This document shows, in pieces, positions 27,186 to 34,732 of a DNA stretch of 64,000 nt. This DNA comes from Deinococcus cellulosilyticus NBRC 106333 = KACC 11606. Its GTDB lineage: Bacteria; Deinococcota; Deinococci; Deinococcales; Deinococcaceae. A program made the position numbers and the translations under genes. The stretch's first letter is position 1. Each line of letters begins with the position of its first letter. The stretch lies in the NCBI RefSeq assembly GCF_007990775.1, contig NZ_BJXB01000024.1, positions 1 through 64,000 of the forward strand, in the 5' to 3' direction. The notes beneath the pieces were generated by a model. That model was not told the DNA's origin and did no database searches. It saw only the letters and a program-made list of their open reading frames with translations.

Positions 27186-28058
27186 TCAGGGTTTCAGACC
27201 CTGGATCAGGGTGTTGATGTCGTATTCCAGCAGTTTCAGGTAGGTTGGAACCTGTCCACCCTCTGCAGAGAGGGAGTCCACAAAGAGGTTCCCTCCGAAG
27301 CGGGCCCCGGTTTCCCGGGCCACCTGACGCTGCGCCTTGTCAGAGACTGTGGTTTCACAGAAGACCACTGGAATCTTGTTTTTCTTCACGGTGTCAATGA
27401 CTTTCTGAACCTGTCTGGGCGTTCCCTGCTGCTCAGCATTGATGGGCCACATGTAGGCTTCCTTCAGGCCATAGTCGCGGGTCAGGTAACTGAACGCTCC
27501 TTCACAGCTCACCAGATAACGGTTGTTCCCGGGCAGGGCTTTCAGGGCCTTGCCGAGTTTCGCATCCAGTGCTTTGATTTTTGCACTGTAGGCTTTTGCA
27601 TTTCTGTTGTAAACCTCCGCATTCTGGGGGTCCAGTTTTACAAAGGCTTTTCGGATGTTTTCCACATAAACCAGTGCGTTTTTGGGAGACATCCAGGTGT
27701 GCGGGTTGGGTTTGCCCTCATAGGTCCCCTCGGTGATGTTCATGGGTTTGATGCCATCTGTGAGGGTGACACGCGGCACGTCCTGCAGCTTCTGGTAGAA
27801 GCGCTCAAACCACTTTTCCAGGTTGAAACCATTGTTGAGGATCAGGTCGGCTTTCTGGGCTTTCACCAGATCGCTGGGGGTGGGTTCGTACCCGTGGATT
27901 TCGGTTCCGGGTTTGGTGATGGACACCACTTCCAGTTTGTCTCCAGCCACATTTCTGGCCATGTCCTGGATGATGGTGAAGGTGGTCAGAACCACCTTTT
28001 TCTGCGCTTCAGCCGTGCCCAGCAGGAGCAGGGCAGAAAAAATCAGATGTTTTTGCAT
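27186..28058 (-). CDS. Manganese/zinc ABC transporter substrate-binding protein
   Basis: The periplasmic metal-binding protein (cluster A-I, MntA/ZnuA/PsaA type), 290 aa. The first ~19 residues are a signal peptide ending AEAQ (no lipobox Cys). Metal ligands are visible as the His in EIHGYEPTPSD, the His in NPHTWMSPKNALVYV, the Glu in SCEGAFSYL and an acidic residue near SLSAEGGQVPTY in the C-terminal domain. There is no His-rich loop as in ZnuA, which supports Mn over Zn. It is the first gene of the operon and follows a MntR/DtxR-like palindrome. GGGAGG lies 4 nt before ATG 28058. Confidence 0.92.
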   Translation of the reverse strand: MQKHLIFSALLLLGTAEAQKKVVLTTFTIIQDMARNVAGDKLEVVSITKPGTEIHGYEPTPSDLVKAQKADLILNNGFNLEKWFERFYQKLQDVPRVTLTDGIKPMNITEGTYEGKPNPHTWMSPKNALVYVENIRKAFVKLDPQNAEVYNRNAKAYSAKIKALDAKLGKALKALPGNNRYLVSCEGAFSYLTRDYGLKEAYMWPINAEQQGTPRQVQKVIDTVKKNKIPVVFCETTVSDKAQRQVARETGARFGGNLFVDSLSAEGGQVPTYLKLLEYDINTLIQGLKP

Positions 28059-28102
28059 GGGTCCTCCCGATCATCAAGGGGCATCTATCCCCTAATCTAT
28101 AG

Positions 28103-28118
28103 TTTAGGTATACCTAAA
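28103..28118 (-). promoter_or_regulatory. MntR/DtxR-like operator before the metal ABC operon
   Basis: TTTAGGTATACCTAAA is a perfect 16-bp palindrome 44 nt upstream of the binding-protein gene. It closely resembles DtxR/MntR-family operators (TTAGG ... CCTAA), and in Deinococcus a DtxR-type regulator is known to control Mn uptake. Binding here under high Mn would shut the operon. Confidence 0.8.
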
Positions 28119-28169
28119 AATTATTCTTTTTGCAAGTGTCTTTCTTCCAATTCAGCAGCTGGGCACAAC

Positions 28170-28196
28170 AAAAAATCCCGGGCAGCACCCGGGATT
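28170..28196 (-). terminator. Terminator of the M20 peptidase gene
   Basis: A perfect 9-bp stem (AATCCCGGG / CCCGGGATT) with a 5-nt loop is followed on the minus strand by TTTTTG, 18 nt after the stop codon. Confidence 0.9.
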
Positions 28197-28214
28197 GGCC
28201 ATCAAAATCGGATT

Positions 28215-29558
28215 TTACAGCCTGCCAAGCTCATCCAGCACATAAGCACTGGTCAGAATGCCATTCAGGTAATCCTGCACTGCAAAGCTCTCATTGGGGC
28301 TGTGCGGGGCGTCGATGTCCAGACCCATGTCCACAAACAGGATCGGTGCCCCAACAATGCGGGTGAAGGTGGCAGCAATCGGAATGCTGCCACCGGTGCG
28401 GATGAACACAGCATCCTTGTTGTAGACCCGTTGCAGGGCACGATTTGCCGCCTTCACGTAAGGGCTGTTCAGGTCCACCACGAAGGGATCTCCACCGTGG
28501 TGTTCGAAAGCATGTACCTTGACCCCTTCTGGAGCAAGGGTGGGAATGTGCTTCAATGCCAGTTCGGTGATGCGGTTGGGGTCCTGACCGGGCACCAGAC
28601 GCATGCTGATCTTGGCCCCTGCTTTGGCTGCGATCACGGTTTTGGCCCCCTCGCCCTGGTAGCCTCCCCAGATGCCGTTCACATCCAGGGTTGGGCGTGC
28701 CCAGATACGCTCCAGCACGCTGTAACCGGCTTCACCCGGAAACTGGTCGATGCCGATGGACGCTCCCCACTGACCCTCATCAAAAGGCAGGGTGTTCCAC
28801 ATTTCCCGTTCCTGTTCGGTGAGTTCCTGAATCCCATCGTAGAAGCCAGGGATGGTCACCCGACCCTGGTCGTCTTTCAGCTGGGCAATCATTTCACACA
28901 GCACATTGATGGGGTTGGGCACCGCGCCACCGTAGGCTCCGCTGTGCAAGTCCCTGGATGCGCCCTGCACATGCACCTCAATGTAACTCAGGCCCCTCAG
29001 GCCGTAAGTGATGGAGGGGGTGTCTGCAGAAAAACGCGAGCCGTCGGAAATCAGGATCACATCGGCCTTCAGTTCAGCGCTGTGGGCCTCCAGATACTTC
29101 GCCAGGTTGGGGCTGCCAATTTCCTCTTCACCTTCAAAAAGGATCTTGATGTTGACGGGCAGCTCACCGTTCTGCTGCAGCAGGGTCTCGATGCCTTTCA
29201 CATGGGCATAGAGCTGCCCCTTGTCATCGGTGGACCCTCTGGCATAGATGCGTCCATCCACAATGGTGGGTTCAAAAGGGGGGGTTCTCCACTCTTCCAG
29301 AGGTGCCTCGGGCTGCACATCATAGTGACCGTAGATCATCACGGTGGGTTTGCCCGGAGCGGTCAGGCGCTCGGCATACACCACAGGATGACCCTCGGTG
29401 GGACGGACTTCTGCCTTGAAGCCCAGACGGGTAAGCTTGGTCTGCAGAAATTGCACAGCCTGCTGCATTCCCGCCTGGTAGGCGCTGTCTGCAGAGACAG
29501 AAGGCATGCGAAGAAACTCAAAAAGCTCCTGTAAAGCCAGTTCCTGATCAAATTGCAT
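28215..29558 (-). CDS. M20-family metallopeptidase (dipeptidase)
   Basis: A 447-aa cytoplasmic zinc peptidase of the M20A/CNDP dipeptidase group, which cleaves dipeptides or deacylates amino acids. Metal-binding motifs are YGHYDVQP (His and the bridging Asp follow), RGSTDDKGQ, FEGEEEIGSPN (catalytic and ligand Glu) and the dimerisation-domain His in DLHSGAYGG. The C-terminal GGSIPIAATF is characteristic. ATG 29558 has TATAAT 6 nt upstream, so translation is expected to be leaderless. It is transcribed alone. Substrate range is unknown. Confidence 0.92.
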   Translation of the reverse strand: MQFDQELALQELFEFLRMPSVSADSAYQAGMQQAVQFLQTKLTRLGFKAEVRPTEGHPVVYAERLTAPGKPTVMIYGHYDVQPEAPLEEWRTPPFEPTIVDGRIYARGSTDDKGQLYAHVKGIETLLQQNGELPVNIKILFEGEEEIGSPNLAKYLEAHSAELKADVILISDGSRFSADTPSITYGLRGLSYIEVHVQGASRDLHSGAYGGAVPNPINVLCEMIAQLKDDQGRVTIPGFYDGIQELTEQEREMWNTLPFDEGQWGASIGIDQFPGEAGYSVLERIWARPTLDVNGIWGGYQGEGAKTVIAAKAGAKISMRLVPGQDPNRITELALKHIPTLAPEGVKVHAFEHHGGDPFVVDLNSPYVKAANRALQRVYNKDAVFIRTGGSIPIAATFTRIVGAPILFVDMGLDIDAPHSPNESFAVQDYLNGILTSAYVLDELGRL

Positions 29559-29564
29559 GACGGG

Positions 29565-29592
29565 ATTATAACCTGTCTAGTGGTGTTCGCAA
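29565..29592 (-). promoter_or_regulatory. Leaderless promoter of the M20 peptidase gene
   Basis: TTGCGA (29592-29587), 16-nt spacer, TATAAT (29570-29565) on the minus strand, then 6 nt to the ATG. The -35 box falls inside a 26-bp perfect palindrome. Confidence 0.8.
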
Positions 29593-29614
29593 GAAGCCCT
29601 GCAGGGCTTCTTGC
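29589..29614. repeat. 26-bp perfect palindrome
   Basis: GCAAGAAGCCCTG on one arm is followed immediately by its exact reverse complement CAGGGCTTCTTGC. It covers the -35 box of the M20 promoter and lies 75 nt after the phosphatase operon stop. There is no T run in the direction of either operon, so it looks less like a classical terminator and more like an operator or a Rho-type 3' hairpin. Confidence 0.75.
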
Positions 29615-29689
29615 TGAGCAGCGCGAATGGAACGGTCAGGACACTTGAGTCACCTGCAGTTCTTTTGGCATGGATCAACATGATTTTGG

Positions 29690-30460
29690 TCAAGGCAGTT
29701 CCAGAATCACGCCCCGTGCCCGGGAATCGGACAGGCCACCATCCACATTGATGCATTTCCCATTGGCATACATGTAAGGCTCAGTGAGGGTGAGAACAGC
29801 GTCCCGTTCAATCCCGAGCATGTAATGGATGGGGGTGTGGCCGTGAATGAGGCAGCTCCCGCCAAAAGCGGCCAGCACAGGCTGAATCAGGGCCGGGTTC
29901 TGGAAGAACACCCTGCGTTCGGTGAATTCCTCTATGAGTTGTGACCACAACCCTCCATCGCCCTGCCGCATCACCTGATGAAAAAACCAGTTGACATCCC
30001 GGATGTTGCGGCCATGCCTGAGGTACATCAGGCTGTCCGCGTGCATGAAGAGGTATTCTCCGAGTTTCAGCAGCACCGGGAGGCCCTGCAGCCATTCGAT
30101 GTGGTGGGGTTTGAGGTGTTTCAGGTCGCGCTTCTGGCCTCCATTGTTCAGCCAGAAATCTTTGAGGGTGTAGGTGGCCTCTTTTTCCCGGTGGTCGGCA
30201 TGCAAGGCAGCAGCAAGCAGCATCAGGTCGTGGTTGCCCAGCAGGGCATGAACCTGCTCCGGGGCCTGATCGCACAGGCGCATGACCACATCAAGCACTT
30301 CCTTGCCGTGCTCACCCCGGTCCGTGTAATCGCCAAGAAAAACCAGGGTGTGGTTCTTGCCGGTGAAATTCACCTGTTCATCAATCAGGCCATGCGAATG
30401 CAGCAGGTGCAGCATTTCTTTGAGGCGACCATGGATGTCAGAGAGAACGAAAAGTGCCAT
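29690..30460 (-). CDS. PPP-type metallophosphatase (serine/threonine phosphatase family), copy 1
   Basis: A 256-aa calcineurin-like phosphoesterase of the PPP group (bacterial PrpA/PrpE/ApaH-like). All three metal-binding motifs are present: SDIHG, GDYTDRG and GNHDL, plus later HGHTPIHYM. It may dephosphorylate proteins or hydrolyse dinucleoside polyphosphates. It shares the full architecture and many motifs with the adjacent copy 2, evidence of tandem gene duplication. It is the last gene of the HspR operon, starting 18 nt after copy 2. Substrate is unknown. Confidence 0.88.
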   Translation of the reverse strand: MALFVLSDIHGRLKEMLHLLHSHGLIDEQVNFTGKNHTLVFLGDYTDRGEHGKEVLDVVMRLCDQAPEQVHALLGNHDLMLLAAALHADHREKEATYTLKDFWLNNGGQKRDLKHLKPHHIEWLQGLPVLLKLGEYLFMHADSLMYLRHGRNIRDVNWFFHQVMRQGDGGLWSQLIEEFTERRVFFQNPALIQPVLAAFGGSCLIHGHTPIHYMLGIERDAVLTLTEPYMYANGKCINVDGGLSDSRARGVILELP

Positions 30461-30478
30461 CAGCAGATTGACCTGGGT

Positions 30479-31252
30479 TCAGAGTTTGAGCAGGATGCCG
30501 GGAGGCCGGGGATCGGCAAGACCTCCATCGACATTGATGCACATGCCTTCACAATACAGCAGGGCATCTTTGAGGACCCGCAAATAATAGTCGGCTTTCT
30601 CGCCTGTCATGTGATAGATCGGGGTGTGCCCGTGGATGATCCGGTTCCCGCCAAAGGTGCCGAGCACCTGCCGGGCATTGTGGGGCTGATGCAAAAAGGC
30701 CTTGCGCTCACTGAACTGCGCGATCAGCTCATCCCACTTTTCAGGAATGGGGATGCTCAGGAGGCTTTTGAAGGTGGCATTCACACTGTCCACGTTGCGG
30801 CCATAATTCAGGTACATCAGGTTGTCGGCATGCATGAACAGAAATGGACCAAATTTGAACATCACAGGCAAAGTTTGCAGGAATTTTGCGTGCACTTCGG
30901 TCATGCGCTCCAGATCCCTGCGCTGCCCGCCGTTGCGCAGGAAGTGGTCAATGCGTGGAGAGCAGGCGGTGGGACTGTCGTACGTCGGGTGGTAATAGGT
31001 GGCAAGCAGGTGCAGATCATGGTTTCCAAGCAATGCAAACACGTTGCTCGGGGCCTGTTTTTTCAGGCGCATCACCAGTTCCAGCACCTCAATGCCGTGT
31101 TCTCCACGGTCGGTGTAATCCCCGAGCAGGATCAGCAGGTCATCTTCTGAACCCATCCAGTCCAGGTCATCGTCAATGATCCAGGCCTGTTTGAGCAGCT
31201 GCACAAAATTGGCATAACGACCATGAATGTCGCTGATGACATATAGGCTCAT
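30479..31252 (-). CDS. PPP-type metallophosphatase, copy 2
   Basis: A 257-aa paralogue of the neighbouring downstream phosphatase with the same motifs: SDIHGRY, LLGDYTDRGEHG, LLGNHDLHLL and HGHTPIYHM. Like the PPP family it needs two metal ions (often Mn2+). Its start codon overlaps the stop of the tandem HspR gene by 4 nt (ATGA), so it is translationally coupled to that repressor. Linking an HspR repressor to phosphatases suggests a heat or protein-stress-linked signalling unit, but this is inference. Confidence 0.88.
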   Translation of the reverse strand: MSLYVISDIHGRYANFVQLLKQAWIIDDDLDWMGSEDDLLILLGDYTDRGEHGIEVLELVMRLKKQAPSNVFALLGNHDLHLLATYYHPTYDSPTACSPRIDHFLRNGGQRRDLERMTEVHAKFLQTLPVMFKFGPFLFMHADNLMYLNYGRNVDSVNATFKSLLSIPIPEKWDELIAQFSERKAFLHQPHNARQVLGTFGGNRIIHGHTPIYHMTGEKADYYLRVLKDALLYCEGMCINVDGGLADPRPPGILLKL

Positions 31253-31959
31253 TCCTCGTCGGTCTCCTGTGGCGGGGGAAGGGTGCGGAAATGGGTCATG
31301 CGTTCGGTCAGGTCCTGGTGGATGCGACTGATGTCCTTCTCGAAGGCAGCCTGCATGTCTTCCAGACGGTGCCTGAGGCGCATGATCTCTTCCACCCCGG
31401 CGAGGTTGACCCCGAGTTCCTGGGTGAACCGACGGATTTCCCGCAGGTGGTCGATGTCCCGCTCACTGTAAAGGCGGGTTTTCCCACTGGAACGGCCTGG
31501 ACGGATCAGCCCTTTGCGCTCATAAAGCCTGAGGGTCTGCGGATGCATGTCAACCAGTTCTGCTGCAATGGAAATCACATAAACCGGACGGTCCTTGGGG
31601 TCCACCTGTCCGGCCTTGGAAGGCAGGGCCAGAGGCTGACTGTTGACCTTTTCTTCAATGGCGGTCTCAATGCGTTTGATTTCAGCTTCAAAATCGTCCT
31701 GCAGGTCATCGAGTTCATGCTGCAGGCGCATGACCTCTTCCACCCCGGCGAGGTTGACCCCGAGTTCCTGGGTGAGCCTGCGAATTTCCTTGAGGTATTC
31801 AATGTCTCTTTCGCTGTAAAGACGCGTTTTCCCACTGGAGCGACCCGGGCGGATCAGTCCTTTGCGTTCATAAAGTCTAAGGGTTTGCGGATGCATGTCG
31901 ACCAGTTCTGCCGCAACCGAGATGACGTATACGGGACGGTCCTTACCTTCATTCGGCAT
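31249..31959 (-). CDS. Tandem double-domain HspR-like MerR-family heat-shock repressor
   Basis: A 236-aa protein containing two HspR-type MerR domains in one chain. The first copy (about residues 5-92) and second copy (about 120-210) are nearly identical: both read KDRPVYVIS, AAELVDMHPQTLRLYERKG, LIRPGRSSGKTRLYSERDI and TQELGVNLAGVEE. The motif NLAG and MHPQTLRLYE are classic HspR signatures. A ~27-residue linker joins them. HspR normally is one domain (~120-150 aa) and binds HAIR as a dimer; here the fusion would act as a covalent dimer. ATG 31959 is preferred to an upstream extension because TATACT lies 6 nt before it. Targets likely include ftsH. Confidence 0.85.
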   Translation of the reverse strand: MPNEGKDRPVYVISVAAELVDMHPQTLRLYERKGLIRPGRSSGKTRLYSERDIEYLKEIRRLTQELGVNLAGVEEVMRLQHELDDLQDDFEAEIKRIETAIEEKVNSQPLALPSKAGQVDPKDRPVYVISIAAELVDMHPQTLRLYERKGLIRPGRSSGKTRLYSERDIDHLREIRRFTQELGVNLAGVEEIMRLRHRLEDMQAAFEKDISRIHQDLTERMTHFRTLPPPQETDEE

Positions 31960-31965
31960 GCCTAC

Positions 31966-31971
31966 AGTATA
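31966..31971 (-). promoter_or_regulatory. -10 box of the tandem hspR operon
   Basis: TATACT on the minus strand ends 6 nt before ATG 31959, giving a leaderless start. Its flank (TTGTATACTGTA) is shared with the palindrome before kbl. No HAIR site is found here, so autoregulation is not evident. Confidence 0.5.
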
Positions 31972-32128
31972 CAAATGTTTTCTGAAAGCCTGGGCACAAG
32001 TCACTTGACTGCCTGCGTGTCACCCCGCCCTGCCATCCCCTACCATTCTCAGGCCCTGACTTTGCAGAATCAGGCAGGATGGGAACATTCAGGGCTTCCC
32101 TCCCGTATTGAGAATCAAGGAGGGTGTG

Positions 32129-32434
32129 ATGCGTTTCTTGTTGCATATCGTGGTGCTGCTCCCGGTGAGCATGGGACTGGCCTATCTCCTGACCCGTCTG
32201 TCAGGAAAAATCTGGCTGGGCATTCTGGGAGGCGTACTGGGAGTGGCCCTGGTGGGCGCACTTTTTGCAGTTCTCAGATTCACTGGCTGGCTGAACCTTG
32301 GGGAGACCCCCCTGGAAGCCGCTTTCAAATTCACAGAGGTTTTCGGGTGGAATGTGGGGCTCATTGGTGCTTTGCCCGGGATCATCCTGGGGCTGATTCA
32401 CCGGGGAGCAAAAGCCTCTAGAATCAAGACATGA
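32129..32434 (+). CDS. Small membrane protein of unknown function
   Basis: A 101-aa protein with about three hydrophobic helices: residues 2-20 (FLLHIVVLLPVSMGLAYLL), ~28-50 (WLGILGGVLGVALVGALFAVL) and ~75-95. It has a positive C-terminus (HRGAKASRIKT). I recognise no family. ATG 32129 is chosen because AAGGAGG precedes it by 5 nt. Its stop overlaps the cupin start by 4 nt, so it is co-translated with the cupin protein. Confidence 0.75.
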   Translation: MRFLLHIVVLLPVSMGLAYLLTRLSGKIWLGILGGVLGVALVGALFAVLRFTGWLNLGETPLEAAFKFTEVFGWNVGLIGALPGIILGLIHRGAKASRIKT

Positions 32435-32781
32435 AAGTCAGCACATTTAACACAGAACATTATTTGTGGGGCAACAGCTGTGATGGCTGGAAGCTGCTCA
32501 CCCAGCCTGGCCTCAGTGTGATTCAGGAGAAAATGCCTGCGGGCACCAGCGAAGTGGCCCACTACCACGAGAAAGCCGAGCAGTTCTTCTTTGTGCTCTC
32601 TGGAAAACTCACCCTGCGGTTCCCGGATGGGGATGTGGAACTCAGCATTCATGAAGGGATGCACGTTGCAGCCCAGCGGCCTCACATTGCCATGAACCTG
32701 AGCAGTCTGGACGTGCATTTTCTGGTGATTTCCAGCCCAAGTACAGTCGGGGACCGGGTGGTGACCGCAGACATGGGTTAA
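32431..32781 (+). CDS. Single-domain cupin protein
   Basis: A 116-aa cupin_2-type beta barrel. Metal ligand motif G(X)5HXH is seen as GTSEVAHYHEKAEQFFFVLSG (broken here to respect length: HYHEKAEQ) and the second motif as GMHVAAQRPHIAMN. Such proteins may be isomerases, dioxygenases or sensors of small molecules; the substrate is unknown. It overlaps the membrane protein gene before it and is followed after 1 nt by a HAD hydrolase gene, so the three form an operon. Confidence 0.85.
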   Translation: MKVSTFNTEHYLWGNSCDGWKLLTQPGLSVIQEKMPAGTSEVAHYHEKAEQFFFVLSGKLTLRFPDGDVELSIHEGMHVAAQRPHIAMNLSSLDVHFLVISSPSTVGDRVVTADMG

Positions 32782-32782
32782 A

Positions 32783-33418
32783 GTGAACCCCATGCAAGCT
32801 GCAATTGTCTTCGATCTCGATGGCACCCTCATTGACTCCGCCCGTGACATCACTGTGGCTTTTCAGCAGGCCTGCAGCACAACTGGCCTGCTGGTTCCAG
32901 AAGATGAGCATGTGCAGGCCCTGATTGGTCGTCCCCTCCGCGAAATGTTCCACACCTTCCATCCGGAAGCAGACATGGACCGTCTGGTGGCTGCCTACCG
33001 GGCCTACTACGACGAGAATTGCACGGTTTACACCCAGTTTTTCCCCGGGGTGCTGGAGGTTCTGAGGACCCTGCGTGAACGGGGATATCCTCTTGCTGTG
33101 GCCACCACCAAGTTTCCCAGGGTGGCAAGGCTGGTCAGTGACAAACTGGGCCTCACCCCCCATCTGGACCATGTGCAGGGCACAGAAGGTTTTGCACACA
33201 AGCCTGAACCTGATGTGATTTTTGCAGCCCTGGAAGCCCTGGGTGGTGAGGGCCTGTGGATGGTGGGAGACACCACTGCAGATGTGCTGGCAGGCAAGGC
33301 TGCAGGCCTGAAAACCTACGCTGTGACCTGGGGGACCCACAACAGAGACATTCTGGAAACCGTGCATCCAGATGTCATCGCAGATTCACTGGAGAAACTT
33401 CTGGAACTGTGCCCCTGA
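32783..33418 (+). CDS. HAD-superfamily hydrolase (phosphoglycolate phosphatase-like)
   Basis: A 211-aa haloacid dehalogenase phosphatase with the subclass IA helical cap, similar to Gph/PpaX. Motif I is FDLDGTL (nucleophile and acid Asp), motif II VATTKF, the motif III lysine is in AHKPEPDVI, and motif IV is MVGDTTADVL. It may remove phosphate from phosphoglycolate or a sugar phosphate, or act on pyrophosphate. Start GTG 32783 is 1 nt after the cupin stop; ATG 32792 three codons later is equally possible because neither has a strong ribosome site. Confidence 0.88.
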   Translation: MNPMQAAIVFDLDGTLIDSARDITVAFQQACSTTGLLVPEDEHVQALIGRPLREMFHTFHPEADMDRLVAAYRAYYDENCTVYTQFFPGVLEVLRTLRERGYPLAVATTKFPRVARLVSDKLGLTPHLDHVQGTEGFAHKPEPDVIFAALEALGGEGLWMVGDTTADVLAGKAAGLKTYAVTWGTHNRDILETVHPDVIADSLEKLLELCP

Positions 33419-33455
33419 TCCCACGGTGTACTTCAACCTGCGTTATGATCCTCAT

Positions 33456-34616
33456 ATGCGTGAAACCTTTGATGCAGTGACCGTCGAGGATTGCAGAGAA
33501 TTTACCGGTGGAAAATGGCACCAGTACGGCGAGGAAGCCCTCGCCCTCTGGGTGGCAGACATGGACCTGCCCATTGCAACAGAAATTCAGCAGGCCATTC
33601 AGGAGCGCATCACCCGACACATTGGCTACCCCAGACACGGGGGAGACCCTGAGTTTCTGGATGCCATTGTGAACCGCATGTCTGAACGGTTTGGATGGCA
33701 AATCGAGCGCAAGGACATCATGCTGATTCCGGGTGTGGTTCGGGGTCTGTTCGCTGGTGTTCTGGCACTGTCCAGTCCTGGCGATGGGGTGGTCACGCAG
33801 GTTCCGGTGTACCCTCCTTTTCTGATGTCCATTGAGAACACCGACCGGGTTATCCAGGCCAACCCGATGGTCTTTAAAGAAGGCCGCTGGGAGCTGGATT
33901 TTGAACAGCTGGAAACGCTGGTCACCCCCCAGACGAAGATTTTCATGCTGTGCAATCCCCAGAATCCCACAGGTCGTGTTTTCACCCGAACTGAACTGGA
34001 GAAACTGGCAGAATTCATCATCCGTCATGACCTCTATGTCATTTCGGATGAACTTCACGCGGACCTGATTTTTGAGGGAGAACACACTGTTTTTGCCAGC
34101 CTCAGTCCAGAAATGGAACGTCGCACCCTGACCCTTTACGGCCCTGGCAAGACCTTCAATCTGGCCGGACTGGGCATGGGTTACATCATCTCCAGAAATC
34201 CAGAGCTGCTGGCAAAAGTCCGCAAAGCCACGGTGGGCATGATTCCCGAACCCAATGTCCTCTCGATGGCTGGGACCCTGGCCGCTTACACCCGTGCAGG
34301 GGCCTGGGAGCGCGAAGTGGTGGCCTACCTGAAGGACAACCGGGACCACCTGAATGCACGCCTGAAAGCTGAGCTCCCTGAAGTGCAGACATCGGTTCCA
34401 GAAGGCACCTACCTGCAGTTTCTGGACTTCAACGTTTATCCCTTTGGTGCAGAGGCCCAGAAAGTGCTCCTGAAAGGTGGAGTGGCCCTCAATGAAGGCT
34501 CAGCTTTTGGGCAGGGATACAGAGGCTTTGTGCGACTGAATTTTGCCACCAGCAGACAGATTCTCGATCAGGCCATTGACCGGATTGTGGAAACGGTCCA
34601 GCAAAACAGAGCCTGA
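33456..34616 (+). CDS. PatB/MalY-type cystathionine beta-lyase (C-S lyase)
   Basis: A 386-aa PLP-dependent class I/II aminotransferase-fold enzyme of the PatB/MalY group, which splits cystathionine or other cysteine S-conjugates. Diagnostic features are the N-terminal KWHQYG and LWVADMDLPIA segments, CNPQNPTGRVF, the aspartate stretch ISDELHADLIF and the lysine in YGPGKTFNLAGLG. ATG 33456 is preceded by TATGAT 6 nt upstream, indicating a leaderless transcript; an upstream extension would run inside the preceding gene. Other substrates are possible. Confidence 0.88.
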   Translation: MRETFDAVTVEDCREFTGGKWHQYGEEALALWVADMDLPIATEIQQAIQERITRHIGYPRHGGDPEFLDAIVNRMSERFGWQIERKDIMLIPGVVRGLFAGVLALSSPGDGVVTQVPVYPPFLMSIENTDRVIQANPMVFKEGRWELDFEQLETLVTPQTKIFMLCNPQNPTGRVFTRTELEKLAEFIIRHDLYVISDELHADLIFEGEHTVFASLSPEMERRTLTLYGPGKTFNLAGLGMGYIISRNPELLAKVRKATVGMIPEPNVLSMAGTLAAYTRAGAWEREVVAYLKDNRDHLNARLKAELPEVQTSVPEGTYLQFLDFNVYPFGAEAQKVLLKGGVALNEGSAFGQGYRGFVRLNFATSRQILDQAIDRIVETVQQNRA

Positions 34617-34631
34617 AGGATTTGCCTGCCA

Positions 34632-34665
34632 CCTGCTTGCCTCTGGGCAGGCAGGTTTTGCTGCA
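34632..34665 (+). terminator. Terminator of the C-S lyase gene
   Basis: A stem formed from the CCTGCC/GGCAGG repeats around a CTCTGG loop, followed by TTTTGC, just after the stop. Confidence 0.55.
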
Positions 34666-34686
34666 TGCAGTGTGCATTGCACCGCA

Positions 34687-34714
34687 TTGACCCCTGAAGT
34701 TGGGATGTTAAGGT
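34687..34714 (+). promoter_or_regulatory. Promoter of dps
   Basis: TTGACC, a 16-nt spacer and TAAGGT; the -10 ends 18 nt before the dps start codon, and a GGAGG ribosome site follows. Confidence 0.6.
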
Positions 34715-34732
34715 CATGGCGGAGGAACCCAT

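Noticed and set aside
27141..29534. Long plus-strand open frame opposite the metal ABC and M20 peptidase genes
   Set aside because: Antisense shadow of three well-identified genes; no ribosome site and a His/Gln/Gly-rich translation typical of noise.
31998..32008. CAAGTCACTTG-like short palindrome before the tandem hspR gene
   Set aside because: It looks like an inverted HAIR half-site pair but the order and spacing differ from CTTGAGT-N7-ACTCAAG, so I do not call it an HspR operator.
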